From Oasisia sp. SBJ-2009 (Eukaryota; Annelida; Polychaeta; Sabellida; Siboglinidae), in contig OZ024867.1 of assembly GCA_964017155.1 (NCBI GenBank), forward strand, positions 10,654,116-10,718,115: a DNA stretch of 64,000 nt. The letters run 5' to 3'. Shown piece after piece: positions 12,377 through 25,267 of this stretch (within the stretch, counting starts at the first letter, position 1; each line of letters starts with the position of its first letter). The position numbers were made by a program, and so were the translations under genes. Below the pieces are notes generated by a model. It saw only the letters and a program-made list of their open reading frames with translations. It ran no database searches and was not told the origin of the DNA.

Positions 12377-12816
12377 CTGAAAAAAGATAATTCGTATATT
12401 ACATGATTGAACTAAGCGCGTGGTGCGTTCATAGAAATGCTACGAGATCGGGGTGGTATATAATATATTATAAGTTACATATAGCTACGTTGTTGTGAAA
12501 CATGCAAACGAAACTGATGTGATTACCGGATAGGTATACTGTGATGTAGTTAAGACTTGTTCGCACAACGAAGACAGGTGGACTAGAAGTACGTGAGCTT
12601 GATATATTATAGTATATCTAACAACAGCACGCATGTGTCCTCCTATTCATCATATATTTGTTTTAATATATCATAATTACAGTAAACATAACCAATGACG
12701 TCACACAGGCCGCAGCCCCATGCAAAGGTTAACTGCAGGGCTTTTTTTTCTGACGGACGTTGACACTCCAACATGATCAACAAGTAAGTCAACAAACAAG
12801 ATTATGTAGTGAATAC

Positions 12817-12933
12817 CTGACATGCACACCCTCCTGGAGATAGTGCCTTTCTGTGAACAAAGCGTGCATACCAAATTGTTGTCACAGTAATCGAGGTCCA
12901 GTGTGCACGACTCGTTAGCCTTCATTGCGGTTT
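12817..12933 (-). CDS. U1 exon A, five-cysteine module
   Basis: This 117 bp exon (39 codons) has the acceptor TTTTTTAG and donor G|GTATTC, phase 1-1. It reads MKANESCTLDLDYCDNNLVC, then TLCSQKG and RVCMSG. It is the longest A exon; the extra residues sit between the fourth and fifth cysteines. It is the last cysteine-rich exon recognised before the 3' side of the locus. Confidence 0.7.
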
Positions 12934-13084
12934 CTAAAAAATTCGGGGAAAATGTATAAATACATTTTAGTGTCGCATATTCAACAGATACCGGTGTTTG
13001 CATTGCGACTCCATCAATAGTATGGTATATTTACATGTGAATAGGTGCATACATTCGTACATGCATACGTATATGCACTTTATC

Positions 13085-13163
13085 ATACACGCAAATACGC
13101 ACATATATACATATATATATATATATACTTATATATATATATTTACTTATATATATATTTACT

Positions 13164-13199
<36 letters not shown>

Positions 13200-13203
13200 A
13201 ATG

Positions 13204-13248
<45 letters not shown>

Positions 13249-13455
13249 CTTATATAAACGTACGTACATGCCGCTTTGTAAATACGTATGAATGTAAATA
13301 TGTGCAGATATATATGTATACATATATACACACATATATATATATATATTATATATAATAATTTATATATGTATATACACTCACTATATATATATATAAT
13401 ATATATATATATATATAAATATCCACACATATATATATATATACACTTACATTCA
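13085..13455. repeat. TA-rich compound microsatellite
   Basis: Runs of TA broken by ACTTA and ATACA units, in the U1 A-B intron. The matching intron of U3 (38.69-38.94 kb) and U5 (61.38-62.03 kb) also has ATACA-type repeats. Confidence 0.85.
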
Positions 13456-13507
13456 TACGTACATACAATAATTAAATGATTCGTTCAAACATTTGAATGC
13501 ATATATC

Positions 13508-13665
13508 TGTTGTACGTCTCATAAATTGTGCTTTCGTTACCGATTAACAATATTCCGATTCCGTGCCGATGGTTGTGTGCGATTTCATATGGATAGTTAT
13601 TTTATAGAATGACTTCGTTAAAGAACGTGATGTATATAATGTATAGATAACGTAATACGAAAACG

Positions 13666-13735
<70 letters not shown>

Positions 13736-13763
13736 TATATATATGTATTTGTGTATTATTATA

Positions 13764-13807
<44 letters not shown>

Positions 13808-14231
13808 CGTACGTGTCTGTATGTACACACGTAAATGCATACGTATTTGCATGTATGTATGCATGCATATATGTATATATGAATTCATGCATGTATGTAC
13901 GTATGTATGTGTGTTTATGTGTATATGTACGTATGTGTGTGTACGCACTTACGTGAGTGTGTACATGCATGTATGTATGCATGTTTGTATGTATGCATGC
14001 ATTCAAGCTTGCACAAATACACACACACATATCCATACGATCACACGCTGAAACAATGTTTACGTTTTACATATTCTTTTATTATACACATAGTAATCAT
14101 GTTTACGTAGCTCTCTTTAAAGAAGTAATTCTATAACATCACTATCCATATGAAATCGCACGCTACCATGGGAACGGAATCAAAATATTGTTAATCGGTA
14201 ATGAAGGCACAATTTATGACACGTATAGCAG
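13508..14231. repeat. Long inverted repeat flanking microsatellites (about 115 bp arms)
   Basis: 13508-13623 and 14115-14231 are reverse complements at roughly 85% by eye (shared core tatccatatgaaatcgcac). The 490 bp between them is (TA)n and (TACG/TATG)n. Located in the U1 A-B intron. Confidence 0.8.
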
Positions 14232-14987
14232 ATACATACATGTTATTGTGTAAACGTATCATTTAATTGAAATGAATCGGAATCGGAATCGGAAGTGTTT
14301 ATTGACCCAATAAAATATACATAAACCAAAGTTCATACAAATGACCTACAACTCAAATTATAAAATAATAGTACATTAGTACCGCTATGCAGTAAACTGC
14401 CAAGTAATTGCATAAGAAATAATAGAGATGTAATTATAAAGTGTGATTATGAATTATTAATGTAGGTAAAATAACCAGGAGTCGAGGAGACTGTCACTAA
14501 GACTATTGTGGTCGCTCTCGTGGCAGCCACCCCATTAATTACATAATAATTAAATATAGTTGACTATTTTAATTTAAGCACTTCCAAATAAACACATATG
14601 CATAATACAGCAAACACGAGAATGTCATTACTGGTAACAAAAGTCACAAATCTCAACTAACAAAACAACTCATAGCAAAGCAGAAACTTAAGTTTAATTA
14701 TATACATTTTGAAATACTTCAAATGTGTCACACCCGTTATACAATATTGTGTGACACATCTATCTATGTAATTTGGTGGCGCTTCTTACACTACTAGCTT
14801 TTCAGGGCAATACCATTCCTGTGAAGCAAATTCGATTTTAAACGTCAATAGGACATAATATGTCCTATTATAGAAACTCGGTGAATAATGTTAGCGAAAA
14901 GATCCCAGTAAGCGAATTGAAGGAATTGTCCCAGTGGCGAATTCATGCTATTTTTAGCTCCTTTTGGATTAGCGGAAGAACACTTAC

Positions 14988-15140
14988 TATCGTCGGGGAT
15001 ACATCTAGACACAGGATACCATCCAGCAAAAGCCATGGCTGAGACATAACGCGTGTGGACAGGGCAGTTGCATTTGAGGTTTATGCACATCAATGGAAAT
15101 TGACATTGTGCGTCCTTGTTGCAAGACTCGTCCTTTTTGC
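14988..15140 (-). CDS. U1 exon B, EB-like cysteine module
   Basis: This 153 bp exon (51 codons) starts after CCAG and ends at A|GTAAGT, phase 1-1. It reads GKKDESCNKDAQCQFPLMC, then INLKCNC, a spacer and VSRCIPDD. It is most like the U5 copy ([11 protein letters not shown]), so units U1 and U5 share an older B type distinct from the U2/U3 type. A (TG)n array begins about 35 bp upstream of the acceptor. Confidence 0.74.
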
Positions 15141-15171
15141 CTGGAAAAACATACTTATGCGTTTTGTACGC

Positions 15172-15175
<4 letters not shown>

Positions 15176-15252
<77 letters not shown>

Positions 15253-15290
15253 TGTGTGTGTGTGTGTTTGTGTTTGTGTTTGTGTTTGTG
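15176..15290. repeat. (TG)n microsatellite upstream of U1 exon B
   Basis: About 110 bp of TG with TTTG interruptions; in transcript sense it is a CA repeat 35 bp upstream of the acceptor. Confidence 0.92.
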
Positions 15291-15646
15291 TACGCTCGCG
15301 CGCGTGTGTTCATATTGACCTATATCTCTCTCTGAAATGCGCTACTTTGCGATTTTGGCGTAATGTCACAATCATGTACAATTAAGTGTTAAATTGTTTC
15401 TGAGTTCTGATTAATAAGATATAATTTGAATAAAATGCACGTGTAGATCCCCTAGCTTCGCGTACATTCTCGTAGCCCCTACATTGCCTGCTCATCTTAA
15501 CAATTTGTCATCCATCATTTTAACCAGGGACACGCTGTTGTGTGGGTCTGTGCGTGCAAGTGCGTGCTCGGGTTTGTGCGTGTGTCATTACATGTATATA
15601 TGTACATAAAACATTGATCATGTTTATGTTGTTGTTTTTCTCTTAC

Positions 15647-15778
15647 GGAAACACATGGTCTTGTCATCTGACATGAAATCGTCGCCTTGGTTACATACGC
15701 AAATCCCATCCCGGCAGTCAACTCGACGGAGCCCGCAGTCCTTGTAGGTTTTGCATTTCGTTTCGCCGAATATCGGTA
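15647..15778 (-). CDS. U1 exon C, EB/EGF-like module
   Basis: This 132 bp exon (44 codons) starts after TTGCAG and ends at C|GTAAGA, phase 1-1. It reads FGETKCKTYKDCGLRRVDC, then RDGICVC, then SDDKTMCF. The six cysteines match the other C exons. A longer open frame overlaps it in a different phase and lacks the pattern, so it was rejected as a shadow. Confidence 0.75.
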
Positions 15779-17074
15779 CTGCAAATGTATAAATATATTG
15801 TTATAAGTTTGTTGGCAGATTTATCTTTGGTAATGTTCCTTTTCCTGCATTAATGCATGTAGTAAACACATACTAACAACTAGCATACATTAAGTTACGA
15901 ATCAACAATGCCGATGGTGGGATAAGATGGCACACTTAACGGAAGAAAACACTAGCGAGTGGTAACATAAACACGTTTGCAATGATATGCTACTTAATCG
16001 AACCTAATTTATTTCTTAACCGTTTAATGCCAAGTAATGAGGTAAACAAGTTCGGAATGAACCAATATGAAGCTAATTAAAATTGTCTCGTGGTTCAAGC
16101 TTCTATAACACCGTAACTTCGCGTGGCCCCTTTGCTACTCGCTCAGCCTCGACCTCGCCCGTCATTTTACCTAAAGGTAAATCTGCAGTAGTAACCTTCT
16201 TTACATTCCTCTGCTGAAGACGAAGCTAGACTCCGCGTGCTTTCTCGGTTACCGACCTAAATGGATAATGCTGCCTATGCTCTTTAGCGTTCTAGCACTT
16301 CCTGTATCCTGCTTATGATAATGTATTTTTTCTGAGCCAAAAACCTTGAGTATCAATTTACCAACTACCGTAACTAAGACGCTTATAGTAACACACGCAA
16401 GGTAATACAATTGTAATCATTGGAATTTGGGCAAATAACATTAAAAATAATGGGCATATTGTAGTTAGAACGGAAACATACATATATTCAGTTTTGATAT
16501 CAGTATGACTATATATCTACGCCAAAGGTGTAACTATAATACGCCCATTTTAAATGTTATGTACCCAATATGTATTGATTAAAAAAATTGCCACGCGTTA
16601 ACAATGAATACATTGATGTTCAATTTGCATGTGTTTAAGAGTTTATTTATTGTGGCAGATAATAATTATATAAATGTCAGTGCTGTAGGTCGCTAGGTTC
16701 ACGAAGCTGTCTTAATCAAACAACTATTTCGTATTCTTGCTATTCTAATCAATCCAATTAAGTAAACTATTGAGAAATGTTGGCTACATATTTATGGAAT
16801 TTAGTTGTGTTTAAAGGCAATGTGTATCCATCATGTGCTACATGCTTGTTCTGAAACCATTAACCTGGATTGGTGTCCAATGATCCAAAATACCACCATC
16901 TTTGCACACCTTTATACTGTGTCAAATGTAGATGAAACGTTTTTAGTTATTATAGTCTTCGTAGAAATTACCATCAACAACAAATTCACGACGACAAATC
17001 ACATGTCCAAGGTATGTGCACGCATACGAAAGAGCGTTCAACATCAATAAATACAACGTCGAACTCTGAATATA

Positions 17075-17172
17075 GGGAGCCCAGGGTTGAACCCTATTCT
17101 GCCGTTAACATTGTGAAACAGGCAGCTTTGAATACGTATATGTGTTTGTCGTTGCATCACGATGTAATCTGA
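17075..17172 (+). mobile_element. tRNA-like SINE relic, family 2 (U1 copy)
   Basis: Decayed copy: box B reads agggttgaaccct, and the body keeps tgtttgtcgttgcatcacga. Box A is no longer clear. Position in the D-C intron matches U2 and U3. Confidence 0.45.
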
Positions 17173-17271
17173 CTATTTTGTTATCGATATGGTCATAAGA
17201 AAGAGCAACATAGCATACGATATTCGATCGATTGCCACAAAAGCGTTAATAAATTCGAAGTGGCGACTTAC

Positions 17272-17412
17272 TTGGTCTGCATTCATTTGAGTTGACTGGA
17301 TAGTAATGCTTCTTGCACATGCAGACTGAATATCCACACTCTTTGTATTTCCAGCATACGCCGCCTTCATATTCGCAGTCCGTGGGTTTTGTACAATGCT
17401 GATAGGCTCCCA
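17272..17412 (-). CDS. U1 exon D, seven-cysteine module
   Basis: This 141 bp exon (47 codons) starts after CTACAG and ends at A|GTAAGT, phase 1-1. It reads YQHCTKPTDCEYEGGVCW, then YKECGYSVCMCKKHYY and ECRP. The longest open frame here is a different, meaningless one; the correct frame was chosen by the cysteine pattern and matching splice phase. The intron to exon C carries a tRNA-like SINE relic that also occurs in the matching intron of U2 and U3. Confidence 0.74.
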
Positions 17413-18023
17413 CTGTAGCATAATAAATATCGATTCAACAAATCTTTACAACTAGTACTATGTACTATACACATAATTGCTAAACGTTGGTGGTACCATC
17501 GCATGCATGTATTACTACGTAATGACAAAACAAAATGTCACGTAATGGCGACAAAACTGTGATGACTAAAAACGATGATGGTGACGACGATTGTGAGTAT
17601 TACTAGCAGGATGATGATCAGTATTATTGTGAAGAGTACATAGACATTACATATTCGGGATAATAATTAAAATATAAGTTGCATACGCCATATTTGTGCG
17701 ATGGAGTTGAGCCGGTTTTGAATTCGCGAATGTAATTGACATTGTGTTAATTTGCGTTTAACATTGTTGATGCAGAACTTCACTCACACGGGCAATAAAT
17801 ACAACCATCTGGTGAATGTGCTCAATATAAACATAGTATCACAAGGTGAAGGTATTTATAATTAAAACAAAAACGGAAATGTTAAGAAAAGAAGCATTAT
17901 GATTGTTTGAACTAGAAGGTAGCAGACACCTTATGACAATTGACATGTAAGTACATATTACGATAGCAAACATTTACTGAATCACCTGATATAACTTATC
18001 TTATATAAATAGAGGGTGGCATG

Positions 18024-18091
<68 letters not shown>
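18024..18091. repeat. (TA)n microsatellite
   Basis: Uninterrupted TA run in the U2 m1-m2 region. Confidence 0.95.
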
Positions 18092-18221
18092 TGCTATTAC
18101 CGGTTCTGCTTCCTTCGTCTAGTTCAATACATATTAAAATATCATATTAATATATGTAGTGATATTGCTTTTAGATCAATGTAATGCTAAACAGTGATAT
18201 ACATATAATTATATGACTTAC

Positions 18222-18254
18222 CCGCATACCGTACAAGTTCATCAGACTGATCGG
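18222..18254 (-). CDS. U2 micro-exon m2 (33 bp)
   Basis: Acceptor CATCTTCTTTCAG, 33 bases, donor GTAAGTCAT; phase 1-1, adding DQSDELVRYA. It is acidic at its start and basic near its end, without cysteine. It is the last micro-exon before exon D of U1. Confidence 0.58.
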
Positions 18255-18684
18255 CTGAAAGAAGATGTAGAAATGCAAGACACATACTATGTGATCTATT
18301 GAAATAAAAACTCGTTAATTTACAAAACACATTTCTTCCATATTTGTGACTTCGCTCAAATGTAGCCAAACGAAATTACTGACATATAATATGTATCAAC
18401 TGATAACATTCATATTGTGTTCTTTAATTAACGTAGTTGAATAATATATACAGAATGCTTTACATGTTCCATATCAACTTGATTGTTCTTAAAAGTGTGG
18501 ATTATATGTATATTTGGCATCGATCCAAGTTGATTTTAGGGGAAATATTTTCGGCATGTGCATTTTTCGTTTATCTAATATAAATCCAAATATTATCAAT
18601 GTTTACGTTCAATTTCTTTATCTAAACTTCTTCATAAAATATAATATGACAAATACATTTTAATATATCCTGGGATATATATAA

Positions 18685-18688
<4 letters not shown>

Positions 18689-18745
<57 letters not shown>
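18689..18745. repeat. (TA)n microsatellite
   Basis: TA run of about 56 bp between the two U2 micro-exons. Confidence 0.95.
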
Positions 18746-18747
<2 letters not shown>

Positions 18748-19355
18748 TATATACATATTATAAAGTGTTCTTATTTATTTCTTAATTCGGCTTGCTAACG
18801 ATTGCATACTGTTGTATTGTATAGAAATGCGAACGTTTATTTCTGTATTCGAATGTTAATGTTTGATGGTTTATACAGAAGGCAACATAGTTACAACTGC
18901 AACAGCAGTGTCATCAGCTGCATGTACGCATGGCTGTTATCCTATGTCCCAAGTTATCAATTTTAACGAAACCGTATAGTTTCCAGTAAATCAACACGCA
19001 TCTTCATTATTTAGCATATGCTCATATAATCGTCCATTGTGTGGATCCAGTAACCACATATCAACCTTAATTCAATTAGTTTAAAATGAGCTTTTTTATT
19101 AACACTTGAATTAACGAAACATTTCTTGTCAATGCAAGTTAGCTGTCGATTGATTGAGAAAAGCATTGAACGAATTTGATTCGCCAATGTCAGGGAGAGT
19201 AGAAATTATGTTTGCAATCTGTCATAATTTAATTTGCATCCGTCGAATATTTGTGATTCGAATATACGAACGCAAACGTGTATCAATCGCGTTCGAATGC
19301 GAATGTGCTGACAGTTGAACGGTTGCATCCGAATGATATTCGTGTTCATTAACAA

Positions 19356-19442
19356 GACTCATTCGTATGCAATCGTTCAAATTTCGCTTTCGAAAACGAT
19401 AAACAAACATTCATGTTCGCATATGCGAACGCCAACTATTTC

Positions 19443-19500
<58 letters not shown>

Positions 19501-19564
19501 GAAATAGTTGGCGTTCGCATATGCGAACATGAATGTTTGTTTATCGTTTTCGTGTGTATATTTC

Positions 19565-19606
<42 letters not shown>

Positions 19607-19727
19607 GAAATATACACGAATATATATATATATATACACGAATATATATATATATATATATACATGAAATATACACGAAAACGATAAACAAACATTCATG
19701 TTCGCATATGCGAACGCCAACTATTTC

Positions 19728-19779
<52 letters not shown>

Positions 19780-19794
19780 GAAATAGTTGGCGTG

Positions 19795-19883
<89 letters not shown>

Positions 19884-19970
19884 GAAATAGTTGGCGTTCG
19901 CATATGCGAACATGAATGTTTGTTTATCGTTTTCGAAAGCGAAATTTGAACGATTGCATACGAATGAGTC
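19356..19970. repeat. Nested palindrome with four alternating core copies and (TA)n centres
   Basis: Outer arms 19356-19448 and 19878-19970 are near-perfect 93 bp reverse complements. Two further copies of the core (gttcgcatatgcgaac plus flanks) lie between, in alternating orientation, separated by (TA)n runs. The core gttcgcatatgcgaac is itself a perfect palindrome. Confidence 0.9.
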
Positions 19971-20017
19971 TACAGGATCTTCTACTAACGGTTAACATGT
20001 ATAATATATATATATAT

Positions 20018-20091
<74 letters not shown>

Positions 20092-20156
20092 TATAATATA
20101 TATATAATATATATATATATATTATACATGTTAATCGTTAGTAGAAGATCCTGTAG
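19971..20156. repeat. Second palindrome directly adjoining, (TA)n centre
   Basis: tacaggatcttctactaacg and its reverse complement (ending at 20156) flank a TA-rich centre of about 110 bp; arms about 36 bp with one mismatch. Confidence 0.88.
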
Positions 20157-20294
20157 GCATAAGGCAGAATGTATACAGCACATATAATTTCGACTGAGTT
20201 ATACGTAATATTGGACTGGAACCAGACTTGTGTTTAACTACAATTTCAAAAGTAGCTGTTCACGCGAGACAAACTTTTACAAAGGTCGAATGTA

Positions 20295-20622
20295 GAGCGC
20301 AATGGATCAGGGGTAGAGCTTCGGACTATCGACGAGAACCCGGGTTCGGATCATGTGCCGCGGTGTTTGTTAAATTCTTAGGCAAGTTGTCTTACTCTAC
20401 ATTGCTCCAGTTCACTCATCAGTATACATGAGTAACTGGCTATAGAGAGTGGTGGATATGTGTACGAGCAGCCTTCGCGCATTAATTCTAGCATATGGCT
20501 GTGTGCTTCCCAGAGATGCCGAGATGGTGTATGCGTGAACGGGTCTGTCAGGGAAGTAAAGTGTAAACGCTTTGAACGTTCCTGACGACTGGATACTGCG
20601 CTATATAAGAACCTGCATTTAC
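20295..20622 (+). mobile_element. tRNA-derived SINE, family 1, copy 1
   Basis: Starts with a tRNA-like head (caatggatcaggggtagagc as box A; cccgggttcgga as a decayed box B), a central part with gagatgccgagatggt, and a tail ending gcgctatataagaacctg. About 75-80% like the copy at 27.4 kb by eye. Located in the U2 A-m1 intron region. Confidence 0.62.
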
Positions 20623-20887
20623 TTTGATAATGCATGCAGTGAATAACAGCGTGTGTTATTAGTATTACTAAAGGGAGTGTTCATCTTAATGATACTGATA
20701 CTGATACATAAAACACTCAGTTAAAAACACAGAGGTCACCGACCCTTAGTTTAGGTTGTTCAACATACGTAATTTTTAAACCCTACTGATATCGTGATCG
20801 CCACAGTCAAAACGTATTTGCATGATGTCCCAATACAGGTGCTACCGTGTATCATTGTTATGATATGTATGTTAGTATCGAACTCAC

Positions 20888-20911
20888 CCACATCCGATTT
20901 CTTGGTAAGCG
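20888..20911 (-). CDS. U2 micro-exon m1 (24 bp)
   Basis: Acceptor TCTTTTTTCAG, 24 bases, donor GTGAGTTCG; phase 1-1, adding LTKKSDV. It lies roughly 10 kb from exon A of its own unit, because a 7.3 kb block and other repeats separate them. It shares the LTK core with both U1 m1 exons, evidence of common descent. Confidence 0.6.
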
Positions 20912-21409
20912 CTGAAAAAAGAAAGATCGTATGTTACCTAATTTAACTAAGTGGGTAGCGAGATCATGGTACGAGGTTGGGGCGAAACAGACAGTAACTA
21001 ATATAATAATTAGGGTTATTCAGAAATTGCAAACGAAAATACACTTGAGATAAAATTTATGTAAATAGGTTACAGGGAATTTCAAAATAAGCCACAGCAT
21101 TGGCTTATTTTCTTTGGAGGAGCAATCTGTCCAGCAGTGTTGTCTTTATATTGTTATATCTGCGTGAACATTTCATAACAACCAAGCATATGAGATATAG
21201 AGAACACGCATATAAGCAGTAATAGTTGCGTCGCCGTATTGTCACCAATTCCCAGTGCTACCATAAGACGTCCACGATTAAGGATGCGAGCAAAAGCGAA
21301 ACTGACAGTTAGCATGGACATATTAGGTAATGGTTCGGCAGTATCTCGTTTAGTAAACAGCTGAAATAGTATTGTTGTGTTGTCTTACTCTGGCCAAAAT
21401 TATGATTTA

Positions 21410-22965
21410 TTTTCTTGGGAGGCGCAATCTGTCCAACAATGTTGTCTTTATTTCTTCAAGTGTGCGTGAAGATGTCAATACTATGCACTTGAGATATAGA
21501 AAACAAGCATGTAAGCAAAAATAGTTGCGTCACAGTATTGTCACCAATTCCCAGTGATACCATAAGACCTTCACAATCAAGGATGCGAGCAAACTGACAT
21601 CACGGACATATTAGTACATATAATACTCTCCTCACAATGTGCAATTATCGCCCTGTGAGGAAATGGTTCGCCAGTATATCGTTAAGTACACTGCTGAATT
21701 AGTATTGTTTGTTGTCTTTCTCTGGCAAAAAATACTGGCCAATTTGCTAGCAACGTTTTACGACGCTGGACTTGGCTCCTCGTCCCCTCCAGCATCTTAC
21801 CCATGAGGTTGACTTGAGGCTGTCAGGAATGTACACATAACATTAATAACGACATCAACACGACCAAACATAGCAGATCAACTGTTTTCCCATGTATATA
21901 CCATGAGCATAGCTACAGTGTGACTCATCGGAAGTGTCATACAGTACAGGCTGCAGGATATTCAACAAGAGCTCCACCGTCAGTGATGGGCATGTCGGCT
22001 TCCCTCTCTACGAAGGCACTGTTACTTGTTGGCAATTGTTCTTTAAGACTTTGCAGCAGAATGTTGCCGTTGAATAGTCGACGGGTGAAGTTTGTTTTAG
22101 TATGGCGGAACACAATCACTCAGGTCAGTGTTAGCTTCCATTACCTGACTACCAATGCGCAAAGTTGAAAGGAAATTGCGTTCATAGTTTGTTGTCTTAA
22201 TAGGAGCTACGGACCCCATTTTGTAAATGTTATATGATTGTGAGTTTATATTATTATTGTGGTACAACACAAATTTATATAAGTGTACACATTTGTATGC
22301 ATTGTAGGCCTATTGTATATATGATATTAGTTTGTGAACATGATATAATGTGTGAATGTATGCTTCTATAAATGTACTAAATTGATGTACTTTCAACGAA
22401 TTATATACCTATTTGGGGTCAATAAATATAATGGTTATGGTTACTTCGTCACTGTACTTACACCACATTGGCCAAATCCACCGGTACCTGCCACACTCAA
22501 GAGTAGAGCGTGTTTTGAATGGAAATATTACGTCATGCTTAGACTATTGCAATTCGCTTTTGTTTGGCACATCTAACAAGAATATTTGCAGCCGGTAGCA
22601 ATAGCGGAATGATGCGGATACATACCACAAACAAACATTGCAGTGGAGTAAATTTTCCAGAAGCAGGCATCTGTTATTATCGTATATAAAGACCAAACGT
22701 AACAGGTAGCTATGACTATAGTACTTTATTTACACAACTAGTGCAATTTGTTTCTGTCCACACTATAGAAGTGGTCGTACAAAGGAAACATATATTGGAC
22801 TTTTTCACCCAGATCCCTGTTTCCAAGGTAACAACGAGCATGTTAGTCATTCAACGTGTGACAGACGCAACGTGTCCAGAACATACTTTCACCAGAAAAA
22901 GTCAGTGTGACACACGTGACATAACGGGTCGGCATTTTCTGATACTTGTCCACTGTTTGTTTATA
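21410..22965. repeat. Arm of a large inverted repeat (partner 36.52-38.06 kb)
   Basis: The reverse complement matches 36525-38060 nearly throughout, including the LINE fragment and a segment ending gacagacgcaacgtgtcc. The first 200 bp are also repeated directly at 21.09-21.30 kb. Confidence 0.72.
22280..22650 (+). mobile_element. LINE fragment, RT C-terminal region (U2 copy)
   Basis: Contains YLHHIGQIHRYLPHSRVERV then NGNITSCLDYCNSLLFGTSN, matching the L-x-x-I-R-x-x-L and LDYCNSLLYG blocks of L2/Daphne-type RTs. Broken upstream and downstream. The same fragment recurs inverted at 36.9-37.2 kb. Confidence 0.65.
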
Positions 22966-25267
22966 ATGAATTCTCTTTTTTACTTAAAGGTTCCCAATCA
23001 TTTCGTTTTGCCCATCGCCAATCCTTTTCTTTTATGTCCTGATGTGTAATGTTTCAATAGTTTAACTAGTATGCACCGTCTGTTTAATCTTAAAATGCGT
23101 ACTTGTCTTTTTTTATTCGGCAAAAAAAGAATTGTCGTTACACCGGGTATAACTGGTGAAACCATTAGCCGGTGTAGAAGTCCTGCCATTTTTGGGTCAC
23201 GTGTTTTGAACGAGATCGCCATCCTACGGCACAATAAACAAACCGCATGTGCTTTTGCGTGTTGTGACGAACGTTCCGAAGTGTTTCTTCTATGGAGGTA
23301 TGTATTACGTGCTTTATCGCAGTTAGCAACCAGGGCGAGTAGTCGTGGGCTAATTCAACAAGAACTGCAACTTGCGAACTTCATTATAGGCCTACTCGGC
23401 GCGGATTCTCTAACTTGTTAGATTATTTTTAAAGTTTGACAGTCGGCATCGCTTAGGCCTTAGGCTTAGGCTTAGCCTTAGTCTCCGCCAGATAGCTGAC
23501 ATACACTCATACAGCATGTATTTATACTTTTATATGTATTGTATTTGATTACGCAGGATCTTGTTCATAAGCTGTGTCATTGCGAAAGTACATATCTAGA
23601 GAGTGTAGATGACGTTAGGGACGAAATGATAAATCATTGGCTTCGGAACATTGGCAGTACTAGTAGCTAGGCTCCGGTTGATCGTGGGGAGCATCCGTTA
23701 TCTCGTGCAACAAAACGTCAAACGAATAATTATGTTGGTTATCACAATTATTTAAACAGTGTTTTGTGACTCACATTTTATTATGATTGCTGGATGTTGT
23801 TGATTTGCATTATATTTTATGACAACCATGATGGTGATGAATTTATTCAATATAAAAAATGTAAACATGAACATAAAATGCTTGTATAGCTACTAGCAAG
23901 TGTACACCATATGCAAGTATTATACATAACATTCTTGCACTTGTTTCCATTTTGGTCAGTGATGCCTGGCTATAGTCTATGTAATACCTGATACCTTTCA
24001 ATTCACATATGCCAGCTGTTCTAATCTTTATCTTTTCATCACAGCAATATATGAATGCATAATACAACTCGAATTATGATATATTAGTATGGGCCACACT
24101 ACAATGCAAGTGAGACGAGGCAGAGGCGGGGCTGAGAGTAATGCAATCACTTGTGTCGGTCAAATGCATGGAAGATACGTCTGATCACTCCAAGTGAATT
24201 AAACATTTTAACAAATCAACAATGTATAAATGTTCAAAATATTTCAATATGCCCATTTCAATACACATTTGCTTTCATTAACATTTTCATAATATCCTGG
24301 ACATGGAAAACTAGGATAACCTTTGCAGTTGTGTAATGCATGTTATACTAAGTGTGTCCAGTCCAGTGTCCACACAGACTTCGACCAACACCTTTAAAAA
24401 ACTATTCAGCATACAACAATAACTCAGAAATAAATTTATGAAATCAATTATTATTCATTCTGAAGAAGGTAGACATGTTTGAATATTTGGTGAAGGAAAT
24501 ATACTGTTGGCATCACAACAACACCTTATTTTTTCACTTCCAACATTTACTTTGATATGGATACAACCTCCAGCTGAGCCATTAAATGTCAAATATAACA
24601 TATGTAGTAGTTATTACATGACATACCCTGACACAAAATTGTATATTGAAAATAAAACAGAAAATATGAATGCGCTATGCTTGAGAGTATTCAAATAATT
24701 CTATGATAATATCTAATATAAGGCATCCCTACAATTAAATATAGCAGGGTCATTTTACTTTCATGTAATGACAATACACACCTAATTAATTACAACCCTG
24801 CTTAGATATCAACCTGTACGTGCTGCTGTAGCCGAACATTTCTTGCTGCCTTTTTTGTGGAATGCTTTAGGTCATACATAAAATATTATGTTATACAGCT
24901 GTAGATTGATTGATTACATGGCAATGAACACTCCATAATGACAACTCTAATACCACGATGCCAGTTTTTTTTTACTGAGTTTGAATATATGCTTTTCTTT
25001 TCAGGTCAATACTCAACAGGAAACTGAACAGCACCACTAGGTCAAAAAGTTAATAAGCTATAATTTTACTGTCCAAGATCCCGGACAAGATTCCACAACC
25101 ATGGGCTGTGCAAGACGCTGCAGATCAAATGTCATGTGAATATCACGCGAGTGATCTCAGTTGTGTGTTGTATCCATGACAGTCTCCCCTGTACCGATGG
25201 TGTGTGCACTGACTTCCAGGCCAGCCAGTTACTTACCCAAATTGACTAGAGACCAATATAGATATGA

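Larger units (their letters stand above)
10780..12679. repeat. Segmental duplicate carrying an m1-m2 micro-exon pair (copy 2)
   Basis: Matches 6.38-8.76 kb with small indels; both ends of the match are sharp. Splice sites of both micro-exons are conserved between copies. Confidence 0.75.

Noticed and set aside
15515..15784. 89-codon minus-strand frame over the U1 C exon
   Set aside because: Wrong phase: it has no cysteine pattern, while the neighbouring frame gives the conserved C module with matching splice phases.
23071..23421. 116-codon plus-strand frame beginning MHRLFNLKMRT
   Set aside because: No motif recognised; it lies at the left end of the 7.3 kb block and might belong to a transposon, but nothing supports calling it a gene.
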